Source: JALHSV01 sp964553535
Lineage (GTDB): Bacteria; Nitrospirota; Thermodesulfovibrionia; Thermodesulfovibrionales; SM23-35
NCBI GenBank assembly: GCA_964553535.1
Contig: CAZKLK010000005.1
Coordinates: 1-30,852, forward strand
Length of the DNA: 30,852 nucleotides
Direction: 5' to 3'
This document shows positions 1-7,070 of this stretch, one piece after another; positions within the stretch are counted from its first letter, which is position 1; each line of letters opens with the position of its first letter. The notes beneath the pieces were generated by a model, which saw nothing but the letters and a program-made list of their open reading frames with translations, did no database searches and was not told the DNA's origin. The translations under genes were made by a program, and so were the position numbers.

Positions 1-67
1 TTTTAATTCATAAATTTGATGAAAACAGTTCACTTTTAATTCGTTGATGGCACGGCCGGATAAATTC

Positions 68-97
68 TTGACATCCGCTTGCCGGATTTGTTACAAC
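68..97 (+). promoter_or_regulatory. Sigma70-type promoter of the aroF leader
   Basis: A perfect TTGACA (68-73) is followed after 18 bp by TACAAC (92-97), four of six matches to TATAAT. Transcription would begin near 103-105, at or next to the AUG of the aromatic leader peptide, so the transcript may be leaderless. The -35 is strong and the -10 modest. The position is inferred from sequence only. Confidence 0.55.
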
Positions 98-102
98 TTA
101 TC

Positions 103-168
103 ATGGGCCTGAAATATTTCTCATTTTTTGCCTTTTGCTTTTGGTTCGGCTTTAGGCCGTCTGCCTGA
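103..168 (+). CDS. Aromatic-rich leader peptide of the aroF attenuator
   Basis: This 21-codon reading frame runs from ATG 103 to TGA 166-168. Its core reads YFSFFAFCFWFGF. It holds seven Phe codons, one Tyr and one Trp, so nine of 21 residues are aromatic, comparable in style to the E. coli pheA leader. It lies 165 bp before a DAHP synthase start, ahead of alternative hairpins and an intrinsic terminator. The inferred job is to sense charged tRNA-Phe (perhaps also Tyr and Trp) by ribosome stalling and so set readthrough into aroF. No Shine-Dalgarno precedes it; the -10-like TACAAC ends 5 nt before the ATG, so translation may begin on a leaderless mRNA. The peptide itself is not expected to have a function. 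Confidence 0.75.
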   Translation: MGLKYFSFFAFCFWFGFRPSA

Positions 169-255
169 GGCGAAGGTTGATTATGAGAAAGTAGTCAAAT
201 AAAAAACATAACAACCGGAAGCCGGGGGTGGACGGAGCGCAAACCCGGCTTTTTT
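117..255 (+). promoter_or_regulatory. Transcription attenuator of aroF with alternative hairpins
   Basis: Four pairing segments are visible. Segment 1 (117-124, inside the Tyr/Phe codons) pairs perfectly over 8 bp with segment 2 (183-190), helped by CCTT 131-134 with AAGG 173-176. Segment 2 can instead pair with segment 3: 169-171 with 221-223, 175-179 with 212-216, and 181-185 with 207-211, leaving A180 bulged and an internal loop GAA/GGAA. Segment 3 (219-226) pairs with segment 4 (244-251) as a terminator. The 1:2 and 2:3 helices share 183-185, and 2:3 and 3:4 share 221-223, so each pair is mutually exclusive. A ribosome stalled at Phe codons would mask segment 1 and favour the antiterminator; a ribosome at the stop codon (166-168) would cover segment 2 and favour termination. 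The pairings are seen; the mechanism is inferred from known pheA and trp attenuators. Confidence 0.7.
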
Positions 256-261
256 GTTTTT
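219..261 (+). terminator. Intrinsic terminator in the aroF leader (3:4 hairpin)
   Basis: AAGCCGGG (219-226) and CCCGGCTT (244-251) form an 8-bp GC-rich stem followed by a T-tract (250-255, G, then five more T). It lies between the leader peptide and aroF, and its 5' arm can be sequestered by the alternative upstream hairpin. Confidence 0.75.
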
Positions 262-272
262 GCAAAAGATAT

Positions 273-302
273 AAAGGCTGGGAGTACTCTCAAGCCTTTT
301 TT
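273..302 (+). terminator. Second terminator-like hairpin before aroF
   Basis: AAAGGCT (273-279) pairs with AGCCTTT (293-299). The inner part contains the palindrome GAGTACTC (282-289), and six T follow (297-302). It ends 30 nt before the aroF start. It may be a second attenuation checkpoint or a backup terminator; no antiterminator specific to it was identified. Confidence 0.55.
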
Positions 303-332
303 AGTTTCCGGTCACAGGAAGGAGAATGCATC

Positions 333-1352
333 ATGATTATCGTGATGAAACCGGCCGCAACGGAAAAAGAACGGGATCGGGTCATTAGCAAAATTGTGGA
401 GTTGGGATACAACCCCCATATAATTCATGGAACGACAAGGGATGTGATCGGCGCGATCGGCGACGAGCGGGGAAAGTTCGTTCTTCAGTCAATCGAATTT
501 ATGCAGGGGGTGGAAAGTGTTGTCCCGATTCTCAAGCCTTACAAGCTCGCATCAAGAGAAGTCAAGACGGAGCCGAGCGTTATACATGTTTCGGAGAAGG
601 TGTCCATTGGCGGCAGAAAAATTGTCGTCATGGCAGGACCGTGCGCGGTGGAAAGCCCCGGGCAGATTCTCGAAATCGCAGATGCGGTAAAAGATGCGGG
701 CGCGTCTGTATTGCGGGGAGGAGCGTTTAAGCCGCGCACTTCTCCCTATGCCTTTCAGGGCATGAAAGAGGAGGGCCTCAAACTGCTCGCTGAAGCGAGG
801 GAGAAGACAGGATTGCCTATCGTTACGGAGGTGGTCAACCCGGAAACTGCGGAGCTTGTTGCAGAATATGCGGATATCCTTCAGATCGGAACGAGAAATG
901 CCCAGAACTTTGAACTTCTGAAAAAGCTCGGGCAGATCGGGAAGCCGGTGCTGCTAAAGCGGGGAATGTCGATGACCGTTCAGGAGCTGCTCATGAGCGC
1001 CGAATATATCATGAGCGAAGGAAACCATTCCGTAATACTGTGCGAGCGCGGCATAAGAACCTTTGAAACCGCAACCCGCAATACGCTTGACCTATCGGCT
1101 GTTCCGGCATTGAAGCAGAACACGCACTTGCCCGTTGTCGTCGATCCGTCACATGCGACAGGCCATTATCAGTTTGTTGCCCCAATGTCCTGCGCCGCCG
1201 TGGCGGCGGGTGCGGACGGACTCATAATTGAAGTGCACCCCGACCCCGGGCGCGCGCTGGCCGACGGACAGCAGTCGCTCAAACCGGAGAAATTTGCCCT
1301 GCTGATGGAGAAGCTGCGCCTGTTCGCCGAAGTGTCGGGCAGGAGCCTGTAA
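333..1352 (+). CDS. aroF: 3-deoxy-7-phosphoheptulonate synthase (DAHP synthase, type I-beta)
   Basis: Catalyses the first shikimate pathway step, joining phosphoenolpyruvate and erythrose 4-phosphate in the cytoplasm. The 339-residue product has an N-terminal ferredoxin-like/ACT-like regulatory domain (about 1-70) and a TIM barrel. Barrel motifs are AGPCAVES (metal Cys 104), LRGGAFKPRTSPYAFQG, LLKRGM, CERGIRTFE, DPSHATGH (His 274), EVHPDP (Glu 300) and DGQQSL (Asp 311), so the metal set Cys/His/Glu/Asp is complete. The ATG at 333 is chosen because AGGAAGGAG (316-324) sits 8 nt upstream and the protein then matches the family length. An in-frame GTG at 228 would run through both terminators and is rejected. 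No chorismate mutase or prephenate dehydrogenase domain is fused and no tyrA/pheA follows. Regulation is likely double: allosteric through the N-terminal domain and by the upstream attenuator. Confidence 0.96.
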   Translation: MIIVMKPAATEKERDRVISKIVELGYNPHIIHGTTRDVIGAIGDERGKFVLQSIEFMQGVESVVPILKPYKLASREVKTEPSVIHVSEKVSIGGRKIVVMAGPCAVESPGQILEIADAVKDAGASVLRGGAFKPRTSPYAFQGMKEEGLKLLAEAREKTGLPIVTEVVNPETAELVAEYADILQIGTRNAQNFELLKKLGQIGKPVLLKRGMSMTVQELLMSAEYIMSEGNHSVILCERGIRTFETATRNTLDLSAVPALKQNTHLPVVVDPSHATGHYQFVAPMSCAAVAAGADGLIIEVHPDPGRALADGQQSLKPEKFALLMEKLRLFAEVSGRSL

Positions 1353-1368
1353 ATCCTGAGGCAATTCA

Positions 1369-2622
1369 ATGAGTGCATTGAAAACGCCGTTTCATTACGC
1401 ATGGCTTGTTCTTGGCGTCGGAACCCTTGTCGTTTTCGGCGCGCTTGGTTTGGCGCGGTTCGGTTATACGATGGTGCTGCCCGCGATGCAGATGGGGTTG
1501 GGCTTCAGCAACACGCAGGCGGGAGGGCTTGCCACGGCAAATCTCATCGGCTATCTGATCATGTGCGTGCTTGGCGGAGCCCTCGCGGCGCGATACGGAC
1601 CCCGGATTGTAATTGCCGCCGGGCTGAGTGTCGCGGCTGCCGGCATGCTGATGACCGGTCTTGCCGACAGTTTTGTCTCAGCGGCGTTTTATAGGGCGAT
1701 TACCGGGGTCGGAAGCGGCGCGAGCAATGTGCCGGTCATAGGCCTTCTTGCGGCGTGGTTTGTGCGGCGCCGCTCCGGCCTGGCAACCGGCATCGGCGTG
1801 ACGGGATCTTCCATCGCATTAATTGTTTTGGGATTGTTCGTGCCCTACGTGCTGTCTGCATACGGCAGCGATGGATGGCGCATATGCTGGTTCATATTTG
1901 CGGGCATAACATTTGGACTGGCGGCGCTTGCCTATGCCGTATTGCGGGACTGCCCTTCCGAGCGCGGGCTCCTTCCCGTGGGAGCCGCAGAAGGAAGCGA
2001 GACCATCAACATAAAGATGAGAAAATTGAACTGGGGGAATGTCTATCGCTCCGGCATCGTCTGGCATCTGGGCTTTATCTATATTGCGTTCGGATTCTCG
2101 TACATTATTTACATGACCTTCTTCACTAAATATCTGATAGCGGAGGGCGGCTACTCTCAGGAAGCCGCCGGCAGGCTGTTCATGATTATGGGATGGCTGA
2201 GTCTTTTATGCGGCCTCATTTGGGGCTCGGTCTCGGACGCGCTTGGGAGGAAAATTGCCCTTGTCATCGTCTATATTATTCAGGCTGTTGCTTTTGGCTT
2301 GTTTGCCCTGTGGCCGCAGCCGGCGGGATTTTTGCTTTCAGCCATTCTGTTCGGCCTTTCGGCGTGGAGCATCCCGGCAATAGTAGCCGCGGCCTGCGGA
2401 GATATTCTCGGGCCGAGACTTGCGCCCGCGGGTCTCGGCTTTGTCACTCTTTTTTTCGGAATCGGACAGGCGGCCGGGCCGGGTGTCGCAGGCGCACTGG
2501 GGGACGCCTTCCATTCCCTTTCCCCCGCATTGCTGCTTGCATCGGGAGTCGCACTGTCAGGCGCCGCCGGCAGCCTGTTTCTTAAAACCGGTTCCCCCAA
2601 GGGGAATCAAGCTGGTGTATAA
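1369..2622 (+). CDS. MFS transporter, about 12 membrane segments
   Basis: This 417-residue hydrophobic protein has the major facilitator layout. Helices begin near residues 10, 48 and 75, a basic loop follows TM2 (AARYGPR), and there is a cytoplasmic centre around 195-225 (ERGLLPVG to MRKLNWGN). The second half has GLIWGSVSDALGRKIAL, the A-like loop repeat typical of MFS proteins. The N-terminal ALGLARFGYTMVLPAM resembles YbfB/YjiJ-type permeases, but the substrate cannot be told. The ATG follows GAGG (1358-1361) by 7 nt and lies 16 bp after aroF, so the two are probably cotranscribed. Export or uptake of an aromatic compound is possible from context only. A TTCCCC/GGGGAA hairpin (2592-2606) sits in its last codons without a T-run. 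Its stop codon overlaps the -10 box of the downstream tRNA. Confidence 0.85.
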   Translation: MSALKTPFHYAWLVLGVGTLVVFGALGLARFGYTMVLPAMQMGLGFSNTQAGGLATANLIGYLIMCVLGGALAARYGPRIVIAAGLSVAAAGMLMTGLADSFVSAAFYRAITGVGSGASNVPVIGLLAAWFVRRRSGLATGIGVTGSSIALIVLGLFVPYVLSAYGSDGWRICWFIFAGITFGLAALAYAVLRDCPSERGLLPVGAAEGSETINIKMRKLNWGNVYRSGIVWHLGFIYIAFGFSYIIYMTFFTKYLIAEGGYSQEAAGRLFMIMGWLSLLCGLIWGSVSDALGRKIALVIVYIIQAVAFGLFALWPQPAGFLLSAILFGLSAWSIPAIVAAACGDILGPRLAPAGLGFVTLFFGIGQAAGPGVAGALGDAFHSLSPALLLASGVALSGAAGSLFLKTGSPKGNQAGV

Positions 2623-2623
2623 T
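2618..2623 (+). promoter_or_regulatory. -10 box for tRNA-Leu, overlapping the MFS stop codon
   Basis: A perfect TATAAT lies 10 bp before the mature tRNA 5' end. No good -35 hexamer is seen 16-19 bp upstream, so the tRNA may also be read from the aroF transcript. Confidence 0.45.
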
Positions 2624-2633
2624 AATTGATGTT

Positions 2634-2720
2634 GCCGAAGTGGCGGAACTGGCAGACGCGCTAGGTTCAGGGTCTAGTGGTCGCAAGGCCGTGCGGGTTC
2701 GAGTCCCGCCTTCGGCACCA
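2634..2720 (+). tRNA. tRNA-Leu, anticodon CAG
   Basis: Acceptor arms GCCGAAG (2634-2640) and CTTCGGC (2710-2716) pair fully, followed by discriminator A and an encoded CCA (2718-2720). The D-arm, the anticodon stem CTAGG/TCTAG with loop TTCAGGG (anticodon 2668-2670), a long class II variable arm (TGGTCGCAAGGCCGT) and the T-arm GCGGGTTCGAGTCCCGC are all present. The long variable arm and CAG anticodon identify Leu reading CUG. moaC starts 12 nt after the CCA. Confidence 0.97.
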
Positions 2721-2732
2721 TGAAAATTTAAT

Positions 2733-3209
2733 ATGGCGAAGCTTACCCATATTGATAGGCAGGGGAGGGCGCGCATGGTTGACATCAGCGGCAAGCCGCC
2801 AACCGAGCGGCAGGCCGTGGCGAGGGGTTCTGTATATATGAAGCCCGGGACCCTCGCGATGATTCAGGAGGGCAAGGTTCTCAAAGGGGACGTGTTGAGT
2901 GTTGCGCGCATTGCCGGCATCATGGCTGCAAAAAAAACCAGCGAATTGATACCCATGTGCCATCCGCTAAACATCACATCTGTTTCTGTTGACCTGAGCA
3001 TTGATGAGATGGAAAAGAAGATCGATATTGAGGCGAAAGTGAAGGTTTCCGGACGGACCGGCGTTGAAATGGAGGCGCTTTCGGCAGTAGCGGTTTCTGC
3101 GCTGACTGTCTATGACATGTGCAAGGCTGTGGACAGAGAGATGGTTATTTCGGACATTATGCTTGTCGAAAAATGGGGCGGGAAAAGCGGGGTATTCAGG
3201 AGAAAATAG
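2733..3209 (+). CDS. moaC: Cyclic pyranopterin monophosphate synthase
   Basis: MoaC works with the radical-SAM enzyme MoaA to turn GTP into cyclic pyranopterin monophosphate, the first step of molybdenum/tungsten cofactor synthesis. The 158-residue product is full length and carries MVDISGK (15-21), GIMAAKKTSELIPMCHPL (62-79, active-site Lys and His 77), SGRTGVEMEALSAVAVSAL and YDMCKAVD (Asp 128, Lys 131), ending KWGGKSG. The ATG lies only 12 nt after the tRNA-Leu CCA with no Shine-Dalgarno; the tRNA 3' end even provides an ATG-AAA-ATT-TAA mini-frame (2720-2731). Expression is therefore probably linked to tRNA transcription and processing. No moaA, moaB or moeA is adjacent. It converges on the AMMECR1 gene with a 22-bp gap and no clear terminator. 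Confidence 0.96.
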   Translation: MAKLTHIDRQGRARMVDISGKPPTERQAVARGSVYMKPGTLAMIQEGKVLKGDVLSVARIAGIMAAKKTSELIPMCHPLNITSVSVDLSIDEMEKKIDIEAKVKVSGRTGVEMEALSAVAVSALTVYDMCKAVDREMVISDIMLVEKWGGKSGVFRRK

Positions 3210-3231
3210 AAGCGCATCCGGATATTTAGGG

Positions 3232-3738
3232 TCAGGTGTAACGAATTACCTCAAACCGGCAGATTTCGTATTCCTCCTGGGGAAAAATTCCTGCCTTCAT
3301 CATTGCGATTCTGAGTTGTTCCTGCACGGTGTCGACTCCCTCGAGGTCGGGCAGCAACAGCCCCCGCCTGAGGCCGCTGACGACGATCACGCCGTATTTT
3401 TTCGGATCAAGCTCATCGGGCCCCGACACCTTTTCCGGACATGAGAGCACATCTACCGAATAAGTCAGTTCCGGCAATTCATCTTCAGTCACAGGTGGAA
3501 ATCTCGGGTCTTTTGTGGCGGCTGATACGGCATTTGCGATGGCTTCAGAACCTATGCAGTCGCATGCCGGTTGAAACGTGCCGATGCAGCCTCTCAATTC
3601 GCCGCGTTTCTTGATGCAGACGAACACGCCTGCCCTGCCCGAGAGCGAATCCGGAAGAGGGTGGGGCAGCCCGATTATTTCACCTCTTGCAACATACGAT
3701 TCAACGCTCTTTTTAACGGTTTCAACGAGGGGATGCAT
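3232..3738 (-). CDS. amrA: AMMECR1 domain protein (AmmeMemoRadiSam system protein A type)
   Basis: The 168-residue product is a single AMMECR1 domain. It shows the invariant LRGCIG motif (about 48-53), a preceding GVFVCIKKRGE strand, NAVSAATKDPRFPPVT, and the C-terminal GLRRGLLLPDLEGV segment. AMMECR1 proteins are widespread and often encoded beside MEMO and a radical-SAM protein, but their activity is unsettled; neither partner is in this window. Its ATG directly abuts the stop of the polyprenyl synthase (TAA then ATG), so translation is probably coupled. No strong Shine-Dalgarno is seen, which fits coupling. Confidence 0.88.
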   Translation of the reverse strand: MHPLVETVKKSVESYVARGEIIGLPHPLPDSLSGRAGVFVCIKKRGELRGCIGTFQPACDCIGSEAIANAVSAATKDPRFPPVTEDELPELTYSVDVLSCPEKVSGPDELDPKKYGVIVVSGLRRGLLLPDLEGVDTVQEQLRIAMMKAGIFPQEEYEICRFEVIRYT

Positions 3739-4710
3739 TTATTTATTTCTTGTGAGGGCGTAGTCCGCTATTCTGAAGAGAGACTGTTTTGCGGGGGTAT
3801 CCACAAAAACTGAAAGTTCGGTTTTTGCTTCGGCGATGAGGCGGTGCGCCCTGTCAAAAGACTCCTCGATGACGCCGTATTTTTTGAACAGTCTCAGGAC
3901 TTTTTTCAGTCCGGCTTTCGTGAAGCCGTCGCTGATAACCTTTCTGACTCCCCTCCCTTCGACGTCGCCCGACTTTTTCAGCAGAAGAATAAGCGGAAGG
4001 GTTATTTTGCCTTCCCTAAGATCTTTTCCGTGGCGCTTCCCGAGGTCTCTCTCATCCGCCACGTAATCAAGTATATCGTCAGCCATCTGAAAGGCCGCGC
4101 CGGCTTTCTGCCCGAAAGCAGTCAGCGCCATTTCTTTTTCTTCGGGCAGCGACCCGAGGATAGCGCCGATCCTGCACGCCGCTGAAATAAGAGACGCTGT
4201 CTTTGCAGATATGATTCTTAAGTAATCCTCTTCTGTCATGTCGGGGTCCCTCATTCTTGAAAGCTGAAGCAATTCACCTTCGGTCATCCGGGTCGTTGCT
4301 TCGGAAAGTGTCTCCATAATTCTCTGGTTTTTCTGGAGGACCGCGAGCCTCAGCGCATTGGAATATAAAAAGTCGCCGACGAGAATTACAACCTGGTTTC
4401 CCCAGATCGTATGGGCCGGTGTTTTGCCTCTGCGAATGTCCGCGCCGTCGACAACGTCGTCGTGAAGCAGCGAAGCGGTATGTATGGATTCCACTATTCC
4501 GGCAAGCGTGAGCCTGGCGTCGCCCGTATATCCGGCGAGTTCAGAGCTGAGAAGGAGGATGAGCGGCCTCAATCTCTTTCCGCCGCCGTCGAGAATGTGC
4601 TGTCCGATGAGGGGAATATTGAGAGCGGGACTTCTGAAAAGGTCTTTTATCCGGTCTTCCGCTGTTCCGAGGTCTTTTTCGTAGGAGTGAAAGATGTCGT
4701 CGAGTTCCAC
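3739..4710 (-). CDS. Polyprenyl (octaprenyl/heptaprenyl-type) diphosphate synthase
   Basis: A long-chain trans-prenyl transferase that condenses isopentenyl diphosphate units onto an allylic diphosphate, normally giving the quinone side chain. The 323-residue product carries GGGKRLRP (42-49), the first aspartate-rich motif DDVVD (84-88, in SLLHDDVVDGADIRRG), GDFLYS, KTASL and the second aspartate-rich motif DDILD (211-215). Residues before the first motif (TASLL) are small or aliphatic rather than bulky aromatic, consistent with a long product, but chain length cannot be fixed from sequence. It starts with GTG at 4710; no Shine-Dalgarno is present and a -10-like hexamer ends 5 nt upstream. 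It is followed without a gap by the AMMECR1 gene. Confidence 0.92.
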   Translation of the reverse strand: MELDDIFHSYEKDLGTAEDRIKDLFRSPALNIPLIGQHILDGGGKRLRPLILLLSSELAGYTGDARLTLAGIVESIHTASLLHDDVVDGADIRRGKTPAHTIWGNQVVILVGDFLYSNALRLAVLQKNQRIMETLSEATTRMTEGELLQLSRMRDPDMTEEDYLRIISAKTASLISAACRIGAILGSLPEEKEMALTAFGQKAGAAFQMADDILDYVADERDLGKRHGKDLREGKITLPLILLLKKSGDVEGRGVRKVISDGFTKAGLKKVLRLFKKYGVIEESFDRAHRLIAEAKTELSVFVDTPAKQSLFRIADYALTRNK

Positions 4711-4715
4711 TCTTA

Positions 4716-4745
4716 ATGGTAGTGCAGCCCCTGAATTAAAGTCAA
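4716..4745 (-). promoter_or_regulatory. Promoter of the polyprenyl synthase-AMMECR1 pair
   Basis: Read on the minus strand, TTGACT (4745-4740) is followed after 18 bp by TACCAT (4721-4716), then TAAGA and the GTG start. The predicted transcription start falls on or next to the start codon, so the mRNA may be leaderless. Confidence 0.5.
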
Positions 4746-4768
4746 GCAGGATGCCGACATCGTTCGTT

Positions 4769-5833
4769 TCACGCCCTGAACCGGATATGATTCAGATCGG
4801 CGTTCTTGCGCGGAAGTTTCCTGATGTCTTTTGGCCTGAATGCGCCTTTTTCGGTGATGATCGCAGTTACATATTTCCGGGGAGTCACGTCAAAGGCTAT
4901 GTTCCTCGCATTCACGCCGTCAGGCGCGATGGGGCATTTCCCCATGACGGCGGTCACCTCGCCCGGGTTCCGCTCCTCGATCGGGATATGGTCGCCTGAA
5001 GGAGAGGAGAAATCAATGCTGCTCATAGGAGCCGCTACGTAAAACGGCACCCCGTTTTCCCTGCAGAGAACCGCGAGAGGATAGGTTCCGATCTTGTTTG
5101 CCACATCTCCGTTCCGTGCGGTTCTGTCGGTGCCTACTATTGCCATATCTATTTCGCCTTTCCTCAGGAGATATCCTGCCGTGCTGTCGGTAATCAGGGT
5201 TACCGGAATGCCCTCCCGCATGAGCTCCCATGCGGTGAGGCGCGAGCCCTGGAGCACCGGCCTGGTTTCATCCACAATGACGCGCACCTTTTTGCCCTGA
5301 TCCCTTGCGACATAAATTGGAGCCGTCGCAGTTCCATAGCCTCCGGTGGCGAGTGAACCCGCATTGCAATGGGTGATGATTGTATCTCCGTCCTTGACGA
5401 ACTCCGCGCCCCATTTCCCGATCGCCTCATTGACGGCAACATCCTCATTCAGGATCAGCTCCGACTCGCGGATGAGCATTTCCTTGAGTCTCCATATCGG
5501 TTCACGCCTGTGATTCCCGAGAAGTTTCTTCAGCCTCCTGAGCGACCAAAATATATTGACGGCCGTTGGACGCGTCGACAGCAGTTCCCGGAAGGCCGGC
5601 TCGATTGCGTTCATGAACTGCGAATAATTCAGCGCCTTTACATCCTGAGCGGCCAGAGCGATGCCCATTGCCGCCGCTATCCCGATTGCAGGAGCGCCGC
5701 GTATCCGTAACGCCCTGATGCCCTCCGCCACCATCTTATAATCGGCGCAGGCGATATGGGCCACTTCAAACGGGAGCTTCGTCTGGTCAAGCATGACGAC
5801 TTTTCCGTCAAGCCATTGGATTGATTTAACCAT
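4769..5833 (-). CDS. mtnA: S-methyl-5-thioribose-1-phosphate isomerase
   Basis: MtnA converts methylthioribose 1-phosphate to methylthioribulose 1-phosphate in methionine salvage. The 354-residue product has the eIF2B-like isomerase fold. Motifs include IRGAPAIGIAAAMG (44-57), TRPTAVN, ITHCNAGSLATGGYGTA (catalytic Cys 156), DETRP..QG and GTDRTARNGDVANKIGTY (catalytic Asp 236). The ATG at 5833 is preferred over one 11 codons earlier: GGTGG lies a suitable distance upstream and MVKSIQW fits the family N-terminus. It overlaps the end of the Nramp-like gene by 8 bp (AATGGTTAA), so it is the third gene of the MgtE-N/Nramp operon. No mtnK, mtnP or mtnN is nearby, so where its substrate comes from is not visible here. 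Confidence 0.95.
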   Translation of the reverse strand: MVKSIQWLDGKVVMLDQTKLPFEVAHIACADYKMVAEGIRALRIRGAPAIGIAAAMGIALAAQDVKALNYSQFMNAIEPAFRELLSTRPTAVNIFWSLRRLKKLLGNHRREPIWRLKEMLIRESELILNEDVAVNEAIGKWGAEFVKDGDTIITHCNAGSLATGGYGTATAPIYVARDQGKKVRVIVDETRPVLQGSRLTAWELMREGIPVTLITDSTAGYLLRKGEIDMAIVGTDRTARNGDVANKIGTYPLAVLCRENGVPFYVAAPMSSIDFSSPSGDHIPIEERNPGEVTAVMGKCPIAPDGVNARNIAFDVTPRKYVTAIITEKGAFRPKDIRKLPRKNADLNHIRFRA

Positions 5834-7070
5834 TTGAGATTCCACCGGGCAGAAGCGTGGCGACAAGGAACATGATTACGAGAACGATGATGGAGCAAAT
5901 GGTCGCCCACGATATTATGTTGTATAGTTTCGGATTCACATAGTCCCCCATGATTTTTCTATTGTTGACGAGCGACAGCGCGTATATGAGCACGAAGGGG
6001 AGGAGAAGGCCGTTCATGATTGACGACAGCACCATCAGGAATACAAGAGGCGCGCCGGGAATGAGGATTACCATTACGGCGGTAAAGATCATGAAGGTAT
6101 AAATCGACATAAACTGCGGGGCTTCTATGAATGTCTTGTTGACGCCCCGTTCCCATCCCATAGCTTCGCATATGTAATATGCCGTTGCGAGAGGCACAAT
6201 GATCGCCCCGAGCAAAGAGGCGTTTGCCAGGCAGACGGCGAATATGAGAAACGCATAGTCGCCGGCGAGCGGTTTCAGCGCAAGAGCGGCCTCGGAGGCT
6301 TCATTGATTCTCAGTCCGAGCGGGAAAAGGGTGGTTGCGCAGGTGACGATTATGAAAAAAGATACGATGTCGGTGATGCTGCACCCTATTACTACGTCGA
6401 GTCTCGATGCCTTATATTCCTCCTTCCGGATGCCTTTCTCCGCTATCGAAGATTGGAGGTAAAACTGCATCCACGGGGTGATGGTCGTCCCGATGATGGC
6501 GACGCTTAATATCATGTACTCGGCATTCCATTGCAAGCGCGGCGTGAAAGTCGCCGAGAATACCGCTCCCCAGTCCGGACGCGCCATTACGCCTGACAGG
6601 ACATACCCGAAATACAGCAGGCATGCGACAAGAAGGATGCGCTCCACAAAGCGGTAATTCCCCTTTACAACCAGAAACCATATGAACACCGCGCCGACCG
6701 GCGCCATTAAATATTTGCTCAGGCCAAGTATTTCCATGCTGGCGGCCCATCCTGCAAAGTTGGCGACGGTAGTGCCGAAGTTGGCGGTAAAAAGGATGGT
6801 CATCATGTAAAAAGTGGACCTCACTCCGTAATTTTCCCTTATGAGGTCCGAAAGTCCTTTCCCCGTGACCACTCCCATCCTCGCCACCATCTCCTGTATG
6901 ACGATCAGCGCCACTGTGGTTGGAATCAATGTCCAGAGCAGGGCGTAGCCGAACCGGGCGCCGACGACCGAATAGGTGGTAATTCCGCTTGCGTCGTTGT
7001 CGATGTTCGCAGTTATGATTCCCGGGCCCATGACTGACAGGAAGATGACAAGTCTTCTCCAAAGGCTCAC
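5826..7070 (-). CDS. Nramp-like divalent metal transporter with altered metal-site motifs
   Basis: A 414-residue polytopic membrane protein with about 11 hydrophobic segments and recognisable Nramp helices: GPGIITANIDNDASGITTY in TM1 and SVAIIGTTITPWMQFYLQSS in TM6. Canonical Mn/Fe Nramps have DPGN in TM1 and MPH in TM6. Here the aligned residues read DASG (26-29) and TPW (198-200), so the metal-binding Asn and the selectivity Met are replaced. Divergent Nramp branches without the Met are known, including Mg-transporting ones, and loss of this Met in canonical Nramps relaxes selectivity against Ca and Mg. Transport of Mg or another hard divalent ion is therefore plausible but inferred. The GTG start at 7070 overlaps the upstream gene's stop as GTGA, with GGAGGAAGG just before it. 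Cotranslation with the MgtE-N/CBS protein suggests a regulatory partnership. Confidence 0.88.
   Translation of the reverse strand: MSLWRRLVIFLSVMGPGIITANIDNDASGITTYSVVGARFGYALLWTLIPTTVALIVIQEMVARMGVVTGKGLSDLIRENYGVRSTFYMMTILFTANFGTTVANFAGWAASMEILGLSKYLMAPVGAVFIWFLVVKGNYRFVERILLVACLLYFGYVLSGVMARPDWGAVFSATFTPRLQWNAEYMILSVAIIGTTITPWMQFYLQSSIAEKGIRKEEYKASRLDVVIGCSITDIVSFFIIVTCATTLFPLGLRINEASEAALALKPLAGDYAFLIFAVCLANASLLGAIIVPLATAYYICEAMGWERGVNKTFIEAPQFMSIYTFMIFTAVMVILIPGAPLVFLMVLSSIMNGLLLPFVLIYALSLVNNRKIMGDYVNPKLYNIISWATICSIIVLVIMFLVATLLPGGISNG

Noticed and set aside
228..332. GTG start at 228 extending aroF by 35 codons
   Set aside because: The extension crosses the terminator hairpins and T-tracts, while ATG 333 has a strong Shine-Dalgarno and fits the family length.
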